From Pontederia crassipes (taxonomy: Eukaryota > Streptophyta > Magnoliopsida > Commelinales > Pontederiaceae): 64,000 nt of DNA. This document shows, one piece after another, positions 1 through 11,329 of the stretch (position 1 is its first letter; every line of letters begins with the position of its first letter). Position numbers and translations under genes: made by a program. The notes beneath the pieces were generated by a model that saw only the letters and a list, made by a program, of their open reading frames with translations, had not been told where the DNA came from and did no database searches. The DNA lies in the NCBI GenBank assembly GCA_030549335.1, contig CM060192.1:22200157-22264156 (forward strand), written 5' to 3'.

Positions 1-360
1 CCTCAAAAAGTACATACATCCCACAAAATAACGAATTATAGTAATCTCACTCTCGCTAAACTTCCTTCTTCTTCTTCTTCTTTTTTGGGGCTTAACAAAT
101 TATTGAAAAGCTACCTTTCCATTCTCAGACAAACAAAAAACTAAAAGAAAAAAATAGCATAGTCTCTATATTTTACACTTCTATTGTTAATCTGTCCGTT
201 TGTTCTTCAATTCCATAGATCTGCACTCTCAAAGCTATCTTTTTGTCCTTTTAACTAATTAAGCACATATAAAACGTATCAAATAACTCTACATATTAAT
301 TTTTCCTTTCTTTTTTAATATCTTTCTGGATGATTCTCAAAAATTAGTTTAGGCCACTCA
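1..360. other. AT-rich intergenic sequence, nothing recognised
   Basis: No coding frame, RNA gene or repeat is supported here. It contains CTT-rich and poly-T tracts only, and ends where the inverted-repeat element at about 361 begins. Confidence 0.5.
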
Positions 361-774
361 AGTAAATTTTAGAGATTGTCATCCAACTTATAGGGTATTT
401 CAGTAAAGTCACCTAACTTCACTTTAAGAAATAAGAGAATTACAGACGGTCCAAACTGTCTGTAATTTCTCGAAAACCGTCGCAAATGACGATTTGCGAC
501 GGATTTTTCAACGGAACCGATACGTCGAAAAAACGATCATTGCAAATCAATTTTCGACAGTTGGAAAAAATCACCGCAAGTTTAGACGGAAGTTCGGCGG
601 CCGCAACTGTCAAAAGTTTCGACGACCGTCGAAACTTTCGACGGTCTTTGAAACCGTCGATACTTTCGGTGGTGGCGATCGTCGAAACTTTCGACGGTCT
701 TCCAACCGTCGAAACATTCGACGATTGCAACCGTTGCAAAGAATTTTTTTAATATAATAAAATTAGCCCGAAAG

Positions 775-1000
775 CTAGCCGCCAGACCGGCCGCGGCCGA
801 TCCGACCGCCAGCCATTGGATCCGGTCGCCAGCGGCCGGATCCGGCCCCACCGACTGGATCCGACTGCCAACGACCAATCCGGGCGCCAGGCTGCTAGAT
901 CTGGCCGTCAGCAACTGGATTCGGCCACCAGGCTCCGGCCGCCAGCGGCCGGTGGCCAGATCCACCCGCGGCTGGATCCGACAGCTAGATGGACGATCTG
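775..1000. repeat. GC-rich minisatellite built on a GATCCGGCCGCCAG-like unit
   Basis: Irregular short units containing GGATCCG, GCCGCCAG or GCGGCCGG follow one another. The same kind of unit recurs at 6630-7070 inside a different transposon, and in both places a GGGAGAGAG-rich tract follows. Confidence 0.6.
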
Positions 1001-1194
1001 GCCGGGGGGGGGCAGCGGCAAAGGGAGGGGGAGAGAGACGGGGGGAGAGGGTCGTTGGCGGGAGAGGGTCGTCTGGGAGAGAGAGGGTCGCCAGCGGGAG
1101 AGGTCATCGTCCGGAGGGAGATGGTCGTCGGCAACATAGGAGAGGGAGAGAGAGAGAGTAGAGAGGTAAAGAAATAGAAAGCGAAGGAGAGTGG

Positions 1195-1195
<1 letters not shown>

Positions 1196-1275
<80 letters not shown>
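1196..1275. repeat. TAA trinucleotide microsatellite
   Basis: About 26 uninterrupted TAA/ATA units inside the CACTA element. Confidence 0.95.
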
Positions 1276-3848
1276 GTAGCGAGAAAGCGGAAAAATGAAA
1301 AAAAAAGTAGCGATAGAGTGAATTTTAATTACCGATGGTTATGACCGTCGAAAACTAAGCAAATATTAATAATATATATATGAATATGATATTTAATTAT
1401 TTTTAAAATTACTGACGATCGAGACCGTCAAAAATTATTTAATTATAATAATAAAATACTACATATATATATAATTTATTTTTTAGGTTGCCGACGGCCC
1501 AAACCGTAAAAATTTTTGACGGTCGGGACTGTCGCTAATTAGATTAATATTTTTTTTATATTATACTAATTTTTCATTTACTGACGGTTAGAACCGACGG
1601 AACCGGCGAAAATTACGACGGTATAAACTGTCGCTAATTATATTAATAAATACTCCTTATATTATATTATTTTTTTATTTACCGACGGCTCGGACCGTCG
1701 GAATTTGCGATGGTTCGATATCCGTCGAAACTTTCGGCATTCCTAATCGTTGAAAAATAAAATAATAATAATTTATTATTTTTCATTTATCGACGGTCCG
1801 AACCGTCGAAAATTACGACGGTTGGATATCCGTAAAAAATTGTGACGTTCCTAATTGTCAAAAAATAAAATAATAATATAACAAATTTTATAATTTATTA
1901 TTTTTCATTTATCAATAGTTCGGACTGTTGGAAATTACGATGATTGGATATCCATCGAAATTTTCGACGTTTCTAATTGTTAAAAAATAAAATAATAATA
2001 TAATAAATTACATAATTTATTTTTTTATTTTTGACGGTCACAACCGTCGCAAAATTTATCGCAAATTGCGACAAATTTCTATCCGTCGAAAACTACCCGT
2101 CGGAAAATCCTAATTTTTCTTGTAGTGCTTGGTCATCTAACTTACAAAACATTTCAGTCGCAGTCATCGTGATTGCTTGTAGCCCATTTGTCGGTCGATC
2201 GCATACATGAATGCCACGTTGTCCGACTCGTCAGATGCGACGTCGATAATTTTTCTATCTCCTACGTGTGTTCTCTCTCCTACGTTATCCGCTTGTGTCC
2301 GAGATGCTCGGATCGATCAGGAGCAGCTTCTCGTGGAGCGATGACGATGGCCAGGATACGAAAAGAGTGGGTGGGAACGCTAATGAGGAAGAAACTGGTG
2401 GGAGGCAAGGGTGTAGTCGACAAGGCAATAGAAGAAGACATCGCTCGGCATGGGAGGTGAGAGATGGGCCCATGACCAATGTAGAGTCAAACGATTGTTG
2501 GCATTGGCGATGATGTCGCGAAAGAAGAATCCAGAGGAGTGGTTAGCATAGGAGTAGTTGTAGCGACATGGGAGTGCAAGGGCATCAAGGACACGATGGG
2601 GGAGGTGACAAGCAAAATTGTAGCGAAGGAAGGGATAGAAGGAGAGGAGAGGTGCGAGAAGAAGGCAATGGACGACGATTGTAGGAGGGAGTAGTTCGAG
2701 CAGTCAAACCGAAAAGAGTAGTAGACAAAGCAAGAGAAAGTCGCTATCGGTGGCGGCAACCTAACCTTGGGGCGACGTCGGAGGCCACAACAAGCACCAG
2801 AACATGTTGCCCATCGCTGCCGACTAGGACCTGTGACTTATTCATCCATTGCCAGCCTTTTTGTTCAAGGGGGTCCTTTTATCTCTCCTCCACCCTCTCC
2901 CGTCCTCACCAACCCACCGCTTTTTGTTGTCGAGCTCTCTTGTTCCACAACGCCGTCTTCACCACTGTCCAGACCCTTCTCGAGGCCTTTGATCTCGCCT
3001 CTCAATGGCAAGTGGACGTCCTTCGCTCAAGAGCTCGTAGCACAGAGTCGCATCTCCCTGCTCCCGACCCGTCGCTGGCCATCTGAGTCACGATCGTCAT
3101 CGCGGACGATGCTGAGACCTTCCTGGTGGCCGACCACCTCCATGACTTCACCCATCAGCAATCTTCCACCTCCTCGGGACTACTAGCGGCGGGACGACGC
3201 CAGAGATCGCCTCCATCGTCCTTCGATTTGTTTCCCGATCATCTCCTTCGACAGTGGTGTTCATGGACACGGAGTTTGAAGCGGCATCAGGTAATGGGTT
3301 GGGTGGTGCCAGAGGACACTCGATACCCACGTGACATTTGACCAGTCAAATAGTGTGACGTCACATATGTGATTGACCAGGCTACCGGCGGTTGCAATGA
3401 TCACGACTGAAATATTTTTAAAATTAAATGACTTTCGTGTTACAAATCAAAGGTAAGTGACTTTAATGTGAACAAGACCATCCATGAAATTTACTCCTCA
3501 TATATAGTCATATTCATTATTTAGTTTTTTAAAAATATTAATCTCCATACGGATTATGATTAATTTATGTGATTTATCATATTGCAACACCATTTTTTAG
3601 GCATTGTTAGCAATTATCTTCTATATTATAATTAATAGAACGACACATCAAATTGTTTCAAACCGTCATATAAGCAAATGGACATTAATCTATTTTTCTC
3701 AAGTGCATCTGATGGAGTTTATTTCATACTTGTACAATTAGTCCTCCATGAACCTGAGAATGAAAAAAATGGAAAGTAAATAAGAAATTGAACTAGATCA
3801 CGTTTCTCGTATTGGGTTCGTTCCACGGGTTAGCGAGTCGGACTCTGG

Positions 3849-4922
3849 TTAGGAGTCGGCGATGCCAAGCGGGATTCGCAGTGCTAGGTCGTATGGTGCC
3901 CAGAGGGCGTCCAGCGGGCACGGCCGGCCGGCGTCGAGCCTCGCCCAGGGCTTCCCCTTGCCGCTCCAGTGCAGCAAGCTCACCGGCCCCGGGTGCAGTT
4001 CCCGGCACAGGCCCTGGTAGTTGTCCCCTCCGAGGCCGTGCTGGTTCCACCGGTGCTCCACCGCCGCGATCCGACCGGCGAAGACCAACAGGAACGGCGG
4101 CAGGGATCCAAGCTCGTATATACGCATCCGCTTCTGCAGCTCCATCCAGTCCTCGATGGCCTCTGTGTATCCGCCCGCTCTCCATGCTCCCAGCTCCATC
4201 ACCATGACGCCGGTGTTGAAGTAGCACGCCGTCCTACCTTCGAACGCCATTGAGAGCACCGAGTTCGACCAAAAGCCCGGCGTGAAGTAGGACGTGAAGT
4301 TGGCATTGCAGTACTCCGGCGCGGCCAGCGCGATCCCTTCGGGGATCGGGGTCGACGCAAGGCCGGCGATGTCGTCCACCAGGATGAGGTCCGAGTCGAG
4401 GTAGACCACGCGGCTGACGCACGCGGGGAGAATGCCGGCGAGGTAGGACCTCGCGTAGTTGAGGGGCCGGTCGAGGGCCTCTCGGATGGAGGAGGAGATG
4501 AGGCCGGCGACGCGGGGCGCGTCGCGGAAGGGGTAGACGGCGAATGAGAGGGACGGGAATGAGGAGGCGATGGTGACGTTGAGGTAGGGGATGGAGGAAG
4601 CAGCCACGAAGTGGAAGAAGACGGACTGAGGGCAGGAGGTGTGCCGGAGGACTGAGAGCACGGCGGCCATGGAGCCGCGGAGGTAGGCCACGTCGAGCGT
4701 CATGGCGACGTGGACGGCCGCGGAGGGTGAGCACGAGGCCGAGGGACCGGAGGGGAGCGGAGGGGGACAGGAAGGGGAGTTGTAGAACTGGGGGGCCTCG
4801 CGGAAACGGAGGCTGCCGGGAGCGTCGACGGCCGCAGCGCCATCGGCTGCGGCGGCCGCGATAAAGGAGAAGAGGAAGAGGAGGAGGAGCGTGACGAGCG
4901 GAGGAGACGCCGGTGGAGGCAT
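3849..4922 (-). CDS. GATL: Galacturonosyltransferase-like protein (GATL family, GT8)
   Basis: A 357-residue single-exon frame starting at ATG 4922-4920. Residues 1-26 form a hydrophobic signal or anchor segment rich in Leu, Phe and Ala. The GT8 domain begins near residue 70 (HVAMTLD) and runs through a DSD metal/nucleotide-sugar motif in [11 protein letters not shown] (173-183), [11 protein letters not shown] (234-244), [10 protein letters not shown] (274-283), [12 protein letters not shown] (290-301) and [11 protein letters not shown] (316-326). All of these are conserved in GATL proteins, and the length is normal for the family. Family members act in the Golgi/secretory pathway and affect pectin and xylan; the exact acceptor cannot be read from sequence. 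The gene is very GC-rich next to AT-rich flanks and is intact. It is the first of only two intact host genes here. A short open frame antisense to it is a composition artefact. Confidence 0.95.
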   Translation of the reverse strand: MPPPASPPLVTLLLLFLFSFIAAAAADGAAAVDAPGSLRFREAPQFYNSPSCPPPLPSGPSASCSPSAAVHVAMTLDVAYLRGSMAAVLSVLRHTSCPQSVFFHFVAASSIPYLNVTIASSFPSLSFAVYPFRDAPRVAGLISSSIREALDRPLNYARSYLAGILPACVSRVVYLDSDLILVDDIAGLASTPIPEGIALAAPEYCNANFTSYFTPGFWSNSVLSMAFEGRTACYFNTGVMVMELGAWRAGGYTEAIEDWMELQKRMRIYELGSLPPFLLVFAGRIAAVEHRWNQHGLGGDNYQGLCRELHPGPVSLLHWSGKGKPWARLDAGRPCPLDALWAPYDLALRIPLGIADS

Positions 4923-4974
4923 ACTGCAAAGGAGTGAGGACTCGGAGCATAAGAGGGCACGTCGATGTGTTCGC

Positions 4975-4990
4975 GGGTATAAATATCTCG
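4975..4990 (-). promoter_or_regulatory. Probable TATA-like element of the GATL gene
   Basis: On the minus strand this reads ATATTTATACC, about 55-65 bases upstream of the ATG. That spacing would give a short 5'UTR of a few tens of bases. Position and composition are the only support. Confidence 0.4.
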
Positions 4991-4999
4991 GGGTTATAT

Positions 5000-6494
5000 T
5001 TTTTTACTTACAGGGAAGTCAAAGTGCAGGAGCAAAAAAGATAATGTACGGTATGAAAAATAATGGAATATGATTATAAAAAAATGCAACTTTACTGAGA
5101 GTCAGAAAGCATGAAGTTCCCCCCATGGCCCATTCCCTAAACAATTTTTAAAATTTGGAAAAAATGTTTCATTTAAGAAAGAAAATTGAAAAAAATCTGG
5201 TCAAAGAGAAATAATTTTAACTGATTTTGTTTGTTTGTCAAGTATTAAACACAAATAGAATAAAAAAAACATACATTCAATGTCAAATTTTCTAGTGTGC
5301 CCATGGTTATGAACTAGGAAGTAGGAATGGTTTAAACTTTGAAACTTGAAGTGTTCCCTGAGGACATGATATGATAATTTTCTTTTTGATATTGAAAATA
5401 CCGACGGTTTTTAAATTTCATAGTTTTTTCATAGAGGATTCATATGATATCATTATTAAAATAAGATGTAACCCTTATCAAAAGAGTCATTAATTAATCT
5501 CACATACATAAGACCTTAGAAGAATACTTTGAGTGAGAAAAAAAATAATCCATACAGTTTTCGAATTGTGAGTGGTAGAACTTTTCTTTTCTGTTTAGTG
5601 AGTAATCATCTTCAATGGATGAAAATAATAAAAGAGTAACGACAAGAAAAGCAAATTACATGATCTTTTTTTTTGTGTTGAAGTAGTTGATATTCGTAGA
5701 AGTTAGTACTTAGCTAACAAGCTTTGTGACAAATTAAGAGCCTAAAATTAAATGGAGTTCGAAGGTAAGAAAAAAAAATAATGCTCACATGAGGTTATTA
5801 CAAGTTGAATTGTGATCATTTGAGCTGCCAAATGTGTGTGCATATAAGTGGTCGTATTAATGTCAAGCAGTAGGGAGGATAGAGGTTGATGTGTCTCCAT
5901 CAGCATGTGACCCACCCCCTTAACCAATATTACTGTTTAGCATGATAAAGCTATACAAAATAAACATAAATACGGTACAGAAAGAAGACAATTATGTTAT
6001 AAATTCAAAAGTTAATGTCGATTGTTTCATCTCTTGATTTCCTATTGAAATGTCCTTTTTTTGTCTAAGATATGAAGTGCTTGTCTCAGCAGTTATGAGA
6101 TCCTTTTCACCTGTGTCTCTTCAAGCAAATTTCCTTGCTTATTTTGGAAGTTAATCTTTGTGCCATAAAGCTTAATTAAATATTTGATGTGGATCATATT
6201 TGTAGCTTTGTTTCTGAGAAAACTATCTCATGGAATTAATTCTCAGCAGTGCCCTTGCTTCCTCTCTCCTGCGGGTGTAGGGTTCACCTCAACGGTTGAT
6301 TTTTTCTCTCAGACGAATGTTAAGATGGCAATTCTTGAAATGATGCATCATATTTATAGCTTAGACTGCACTCATGACGTCTGATCAGTTTGCAAAATCT
6401 TAATACATACAGTCCAATATCGTTTTACTGCAAGCAATCTCTGGTTAATTTTCATGGTAAAACGTAATGTGCTAGCTAGGATAAAATAACATAT
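5000..6494. other. Intergenic, nothing coding recognised
   Basis: AT-rich sequence upstream of the GATL gene. A 66-codon open frame at 6184-6384 has no recognisable domain. The distal promoter of the GATL gene may lie here, but no specific element is supported. Confidence 0.5.
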
Positions 6495-6505
6495 TAAAGC
6501 AAAGT

Positions 6506-7416
6506 AGGGCAGAGCAAACCGGGACCGGGTCTAGACGGACCCGGTCCTGGCCCGACTTTTGCCGGGTCCAGGTTAGATCCGGTAGATCGGGAATCGGATC
6601 GGGTTTGCATCCGAGAATCTGAAATCACAAAAGTGGGCGCCCGGTGGCCGATCCAATCGCGTGACTCTGGCGGCCGATCCGGTCGTCAGGCGTCGGATCG
6701 TGGCGCCTGGCGGCCGTATCAGGCACTTGGTGGCCGGATCGGCTATCAATTCGGCCGGATCGGCCGCCAATGGCCAAATCCGACTCCTGGCGGCCGATCC
6801 GACCGCCAGGCGCGGATCGTGGTTCCTGACGGTCGGATCGGCCGCCAGGCGTCGGATCCGACGTCTGACGACTGGATCGGCCACCAGGCACCGGATCGGC
6901 CGCCAGGCGTCGGATCGCGGCGCCTGGCGGCCGATCCGGCCGCTAGGCGCCGAATCGCGGCGTCTGACGACCGGATCGGCTCGCGGCGCCTAACGATCGG
7001 ATCGGCCGCTAGGCGCCTGACGACCGGATCGGCCGCTAGGCGCCGGATCCCGGCGCCTGGAGGCCGAGTAGAGAGAGAGAGGGGAGAGAGGTCGCAGCCG
7101 TCGAAGTCGCCGCTGGCCCGCCGCTGGCCCGCCGCTGCAGTGAGAGAGAGGGAGAGGGGTGAGAGAGAGGGAGAGGGAGAGAGAGATGGGAGAGAGAGAA
7201 AAGCAAACATGTAATGAGGTGAGGGAACGGGGGATTGAGCTTTTATATATTAATCATCCGGTTCGGGTACGGGTTGGGTATCCGGATTGCAAACCCGATT
7301 TTGACTCGGTATCCCACGGGTTTCTCATGCATTAGACCCGGACCCGGCCCGGATTAAATTCGGGCCGGGTCATTTTCCCCAATTGTCTGGTCGGGACGGT
7401 CCGGGTCGACCGAGCC
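6506..7416. mobile_element. Non-autonomous DNA element with GC-rich repeat core
   Basis: The exact 11-mer TAAAGCAAAGT flanks the block (6495-6505 and 7417-7427); an 8-bp subset would suit a hAT TSD and a 9-bp subset a MULE TSD. The ends are rich in mirrored GGGTCCGGGT/ACCCGGACC motifs. The interior is a minisatellite followed by a GAGAGAGGG tract, and no transposase frame is present. The superfamily is uncertain because the tips are not a clean inverted repeat. Confidence 0.55.
6630..7070. repeat. Minisatellite with GATCGGCCGCCAGGCG-like units
   Basis: Around twenty short variants of CGGATCGGCCGCCAGGCGC follow one another over ~440 bp. Apparent open frames in several reading frames on both strands arise from the repeat, not from coding. 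Confidence 0.8.
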
Positions 7417-7704
7417 TAAAGCAAAGTTGGATAGAAGTTTTATAATGCAGTAAATGATGTGCATCTCCTGTTATCTAATTCAATTATTGGTATCACTTAC
7501 GCATTTATTCATGCGAGGGATCAAGAGGTCAATTGGTAAACGCAGGTAAGTAGTCCACTTCTGTACATACAAATTTCGTCATAGTCAATCATATTTAGAC
7601 GTGTGAATAGGAGCAATTTAGATTCATCTGCCAACTCAGGATTCAACCTCGCCATCATTTTGTTGAACCACGAACAAAAGCTGGTGTGGTCAAACTTATA
7701 CTTC

Positions 7705-7705
<1 letters not shown>

Positions 7706-7743
<38 letters not shown>
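7706..7743. repeat. AT dinucleotide microsatellite
   Basis: Uninterrupted AT repeat, about 19 units. Confidence 0.95.
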
Positions 7744-7745
<2 letters not shown>

Positions 7746-8654
7746 GTAGCAATACATGAAGTTGGAAAAGTCGTTGCCTTGGGGGAAAGTACATTGTGTA
7801 CCGGCGGTGGTCATGGATCAATTGGTGTAGACCACGGGAAAAGACCTGATTCCTGCAAATGTGTTAGCCTCCACAGGGTCAACCGGTCAAAAGCTCCTCA
7901 TCTCCCGTTGAACACATGAACAATTTCAAACACATCGATCACAAGGCTGAATTTTAAATACTATAGATATTATGTATATCAAATTTTTTTTTTTGCAAAA
8001 ATTGAACTGCATTTAAGTTTTCGTGTTGAGCAATTTAAAAAAAAAAAAGATAAAGATATCGGAGACAGATCCATGACTAAATATAATTGGTTCATACAAA
8101 AACGATTTGAGCTGGTAATCTCTTCGTAACTTTATAGAATTATAATTAGCATGAAAAATTATTATTATGTTTTAAGGTCATATAAAAATATTTAAGAGAA
8201 TTGAATTAATTTTTAATTTTAGAATGAAGACCTACTAATCTCGATCTTTACAATTATCATCCTTCTCACACGATTTTAATTTCTTTATAATCATAGCCCA
8301 GATAATTCGGACAGGAGAGAACAACTAAGACGAATGGTTAATTCGAATTAACTAACGGATGCGAATTATGACAAAAACTCTTAAATAATACAATACTTGA
8401 AGAGTAATACAACTGAGGGGAAGGATGGTGAGTGTAGTGTGTTACAGTTTGGTAACACAGTTTAATGATTTAAATGCATCGATTGCCGTTTTAATATTTA
8501 TGATTACTTTCGGGATTTAAGAATTGAAATATTATTCGAATAAAATCGAAATGTAGCATGTGTTACATGTTCTCGGGTCGAGCTCACCGACAAGGAAGAC
8601 CCCGTGGCCACCGTCCGCAATGGGGGGCAACGATTCGCTACACGTCACGAGACG

Positions 8655-8658
<4 letters not shown>

Positions 8659-8686
<28 letters not shown>
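8659..8686. repeat. AT dinucleotide microsatellite
   Basis: Uninterrupted AT repeat, 14 units. Confidence 0.95.
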
Positions 8687-8902
8687 CGGACACACGTCTG
8701 CTATTCGATTGCGTAACGTAGCGGCCAAACTGTTTTTGTTCCCTTTCAATTCGCGTACAGATCGAGTTGAATTGACAGACAGATAAACAAATCAACAACA
8801 TGTATCTCGTTTCGGAGCTATACATTGAGATCTGCTTAAAAGTTAAAATGATACGCGTCTTTTATATTAAAAACACTCCGTATCGACTGTCAACAACAAC
8901 AA

Positions 8903-8904
8903 AA

Positions 8905-8945
<41 letters not shown>
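8903..8945. repeat. TA dinucleotide microsatellite
   Basis: Nearly perfect TA run with one G interruption near its start. Confidence 0.95.
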
Positions 8946-8947
<2 letters not shown>

Positions 8948-9315
8948 CTGTTGGCATTTTTTAAGAAAACGTTTTTGGAGGATCAAGTAATTAATTTTCT
9001 TGATATTGAACAATATGAGTTCCTACATTAATGTTATTAAAAGAGGAAGAAATATCACATAAATACAAAAGATACATCAGATTTATGAACACAGGGTTTA
9101 CGAGATTCATCCTAAATCGAGCTACGTTCTCGAACGACGATGACTTTTTTTATTACAAGGATGCGAAAAAATATAACTGTCATTAAGTTTATATAGAAAA
9201 CTCTAATACAAAATATGAAATAAAAATCCTAAAATCGTATAGATTTTGAGAGCTCCACCCCTAAACTTCCGCAAGGGGATCCCCATAGATCCCCCACCTC
9301 AGCGACACCACCTAA

Positions 9316-10100
9316 GGATCTGTTTGGATTGAGGGATACAAAGGGGTGGAGTAACATATGAGAGAATGAAATTAGTTATACCATATTTTGTTACATTTTT
9401 CATTTAAATTAAGAGGAGTGGGGTGAAATATCTAAGCCCTTCAAACACCATATTTTTCATTCCACCAAATTTTTAAACCAAATTAACTTTTTTCTCTTTT
9501 TTTATTACCAAATAAAATTATTTCTGTTCATACCAAATTAAACCACATCTCTCTTTATTTGATATATTATCTTTTTTCTAATACGAATACATATTTATCT
9601 ATCTTTTTTTATTTTAAAGGGTAAGAATGATTTTTTAATAAATAAAACTTTTTAGCAATGTAGAATTTTATTTAAAATAAACATAAATATACTATTTAAA
9701 AATAATTTAATACTAATATAATATATTCAACTGGGTTGGGACGTAAAACTCGAATTCGGTCCCGACCCGACCCAGTCGGGTTTCAAAGAAATGAGACTCG
9801 GTCCTAAATCAATTATCCATCGGGTCGAGAAAAAAATCGAAAAATCTGGGCCATTGTGGGCGAGGGCGACCATGTCATCCCAACCCATGCTCATCCCTAA
9901 TTAATCGTTATAAATACTTTAAATATATAATAAAGGGTGAAAATAACTTTTATACAAATAAAATCTTCAATATCCCACCCCACATCTTATATAATTTATT
10001 ATCCAAACATGAACTTTCTAATGACACACCATGTTTCACCATCCCATCACTCACCACGCACCCACCCCATCTTTTCATTAGTTATTTGTCAAACAAACCC
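9316..10100. mobile_element. Tourist-like (PIF/Harbinger) non-autonomous element
   Basis: The left end GGATCTGTTTGG and the right end CAAACAAACCC form imperfect terminal inverted repeats. The 3-bp TAA on each side (9313-9315 and 10101-10103) matches the TWA target duplication of PIF/Harbinger elements. The 785-bp interior is non-coding and includes a distinct GC-richer patch (about 9731-9885) bounded by GGGTTGGGA and TCCCAACCC, which may be a further small insertion. Its ends resemble those of the element at 50090-50837. Confidence 0.65.
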
Positions 10101-10136
10101 TAAAAGAACGTGCTGCCCCATGGACTAACAAAGAAG

Positions 10137-10413
10137 CAGGGGTGGATCAAGACCTAAACATTGAGGGCGCCAACATAAAAGATGATTATAAAAAAAAAAA
10201 GATGTCATTGAAAATTGAACACATGACCTCAACAATTGCTAGAAGACACTTTGACAAGGTGACCAAAGTTACATATTACGTACAAGTATTGTACAAATGT
10301 TAGTTAAGGGGGTCAATAAATCTAAAACTCATATATTAATATATAATCTTAATAATTTTTTTTAAAAATAGGGGGAATCAGGCCCCCCTAAGTTCAACAT
10401 GGATTCGCCCCTG
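10137..10413. mobile_element. hAT-type MITE, 277 bp
   Basis: The ends CAGGGGTGGATC and GATTCGCCCCTG are inverted repeats of the CAGGGGCGGA type known from hAT MITEs. The flanking 8-mers CAAAGAAG (10129-10136) and CATAAAAG (10414-10421) agree at 6 of 8 positions, as expected for an old 8-bp duplication. No coding capacity. Confidence 0.75.
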
Positions 10414-10605
10414 CATAAAAGTTTAATTAGGATTACAATTGGATATAAATTCAAAGAATTATCAATAATTAATAAGTTTTGAGTAGGGAAAAAATAAATA
10501 TCTACATCTTTTCGCAATACTAATTATTTTAGTTATCTGATTGAGAGGCTATTTTTCCATTTTGTTTCAATTTGGTAGCTATTTGTAGTTACTAATTTCA
10601 TGTCA

Positions 10606-11035
10606 TGTTAGGATTTCTACATGAGAGAAAATTATGCCGAAAAATGAATAAAAAATTTTAATGTGATGAAAAATTTAATCAGATAAAAATAGAAGAAGGT
10701 TATAAATCAGATAGTTTTTTTGTTAGGAACCTTAAGAAATTTATATAAGTACTCCCTTTATAAATGATAAGAATTATAAACTGACTGATACTCTAAATTA
10801 ATTTCTTAAAATTATGACACATATTTTATGATAAAGAAATAAATTAATTCTAAATCACAAATAAAATTATGACTCCACCCCGTGCCCTCGATGGGTGAGG
10901 GGGATCCCCCTAAATATCCCCTTGACCCTCTACATGAGCGGTGAGACATTCGTAGTGGGAAGGTGTCTTTTAGCGTATCTCGGAGACCAGATGAATTTTT
11001 CTTCAATTGGCATATGATTCAATGTATTATTAACA
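10606..11035 (-). repeat. 3' LTR of the outer copia element
   Basis: 430 bp, TGTTAGGATTTC to TATTATTAACA. It aligns along its length with 32535-32976 plus the last three bases at 36189-36191. Confidence 0.85.
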
Positions 11036-11149
11036 AATATCCACCTTGGATTGAATATTACAAAAATATTTGTCGTTGCGAGTTCCAATACTAAGACTAT
11101 TGCCAACTGTCAATGTTTAACATGTTCAAACAATATTGAAATGCTAATA

Positions 11150-11320
11150 GAAACCGATTTGATGAACAAGTCACCTGGCTTATCTTCTATGTCGACCTTC
11201 TTGATCCTTTTCTACGGATGAAGTGATACATGATGTCGATGTATTTGATTTTTTCATGATGCACTTGATCCTTGACTAAGCATATTATACTTCAATTGTC
11301 ACGTTACATTATAACCTAAT
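11150..11320 (-). pseudogene. RNase H C-terminal remnant of the outer copia element
   Basis: The minus strand reads pieces such as KYIDIMYHFIRRK, matching the KHIDVRYHFIR motif that closes the copia RNase H domain, followed by stops. It is separated from the rest of RNase H (about 13180) by the LTR-like insertion at 11330-13175. Confidence 0.7.
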
Positions 11321-11329
11321 CTTATTATA

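Larger units (their letters stand above)
420..2127. mobile_element. Non-autonomous CACTA (En/Spm-type) DNA transposon
   Basis: The right end reads TTTTTCTTGTAGTG, the inverse of the classic CACTACAAGAAAAA terminus. The left end starts CACTTTAAGAAA, a decayed version. Both ends are flanked by the 3-bp duplication CTT (417-419 and 2128-2130), the size expected for this superfamily. Many short GACGG/CCGTC subterminal motifs in both orientations fill 430-760 and 1320-2100, as is typical of transposase-binding regions. No transposase is encoded. The 1.7-kb interior holds a GATCCGGCCGCC-type minisatellite, a purine-rich GGGAGAGAG tract and a TAA microsatellite. Confidence 0.78.
361..3494. mobile_element. 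Non-autonomous terminal-inverted-repeat element, split by a CACTA insertion
   Basis: The left part (361-419 plus 2131-2200) and the right end (about 3370-3494) match as inverted repeats. Both arms share GTAAATTT at the tip, then AAAGTCAC near the tip, then ATTTCAGTCG and GTAGCC further in. The left arm is cut at 417-419 by the CACTA element at 420-2127. Between the arms lies about 1.1 kb of moderately GC-rich DNA (2250-3340) unlike its surroundings. It holds an open frame at 2767-3186 (139 codons) and another reading near 2930-3330, neither recognised. This layout resembles a gene-fragment-carrying element of Pack-MULE type, but no clear 9-bp TSD was found, so the superfamily is open. Confidence 0.45.
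7428..9312. other. Intergenic with AT microsatellites, no gene recognised
   Basis: Three AT runs are listed separately. A 97-codon minus frame (7521-7814) reads through one of them and has no recognised domain. Confidence 0.5.

Noticed and set aside
4234..4950. Long Arg/Pro-rich minus frame overlapping the GATL gene in another register
   Set aside because: It is a shadow of the GC-rich GATL coding sequence; no domain, and the GATL frame has all family motifs.
6573..7214. Several 88-193-codon frames on both strands
   Set aside because: They are translations of a GC-rich minisatellite without stops by composition.
7521..7814. 97-codon minus frame
   Set aside because: It reads through an AT microsatellite (YIYIYI) and shows no recognisable domain; a decayed gene piece cannot be excluded but is not supported.
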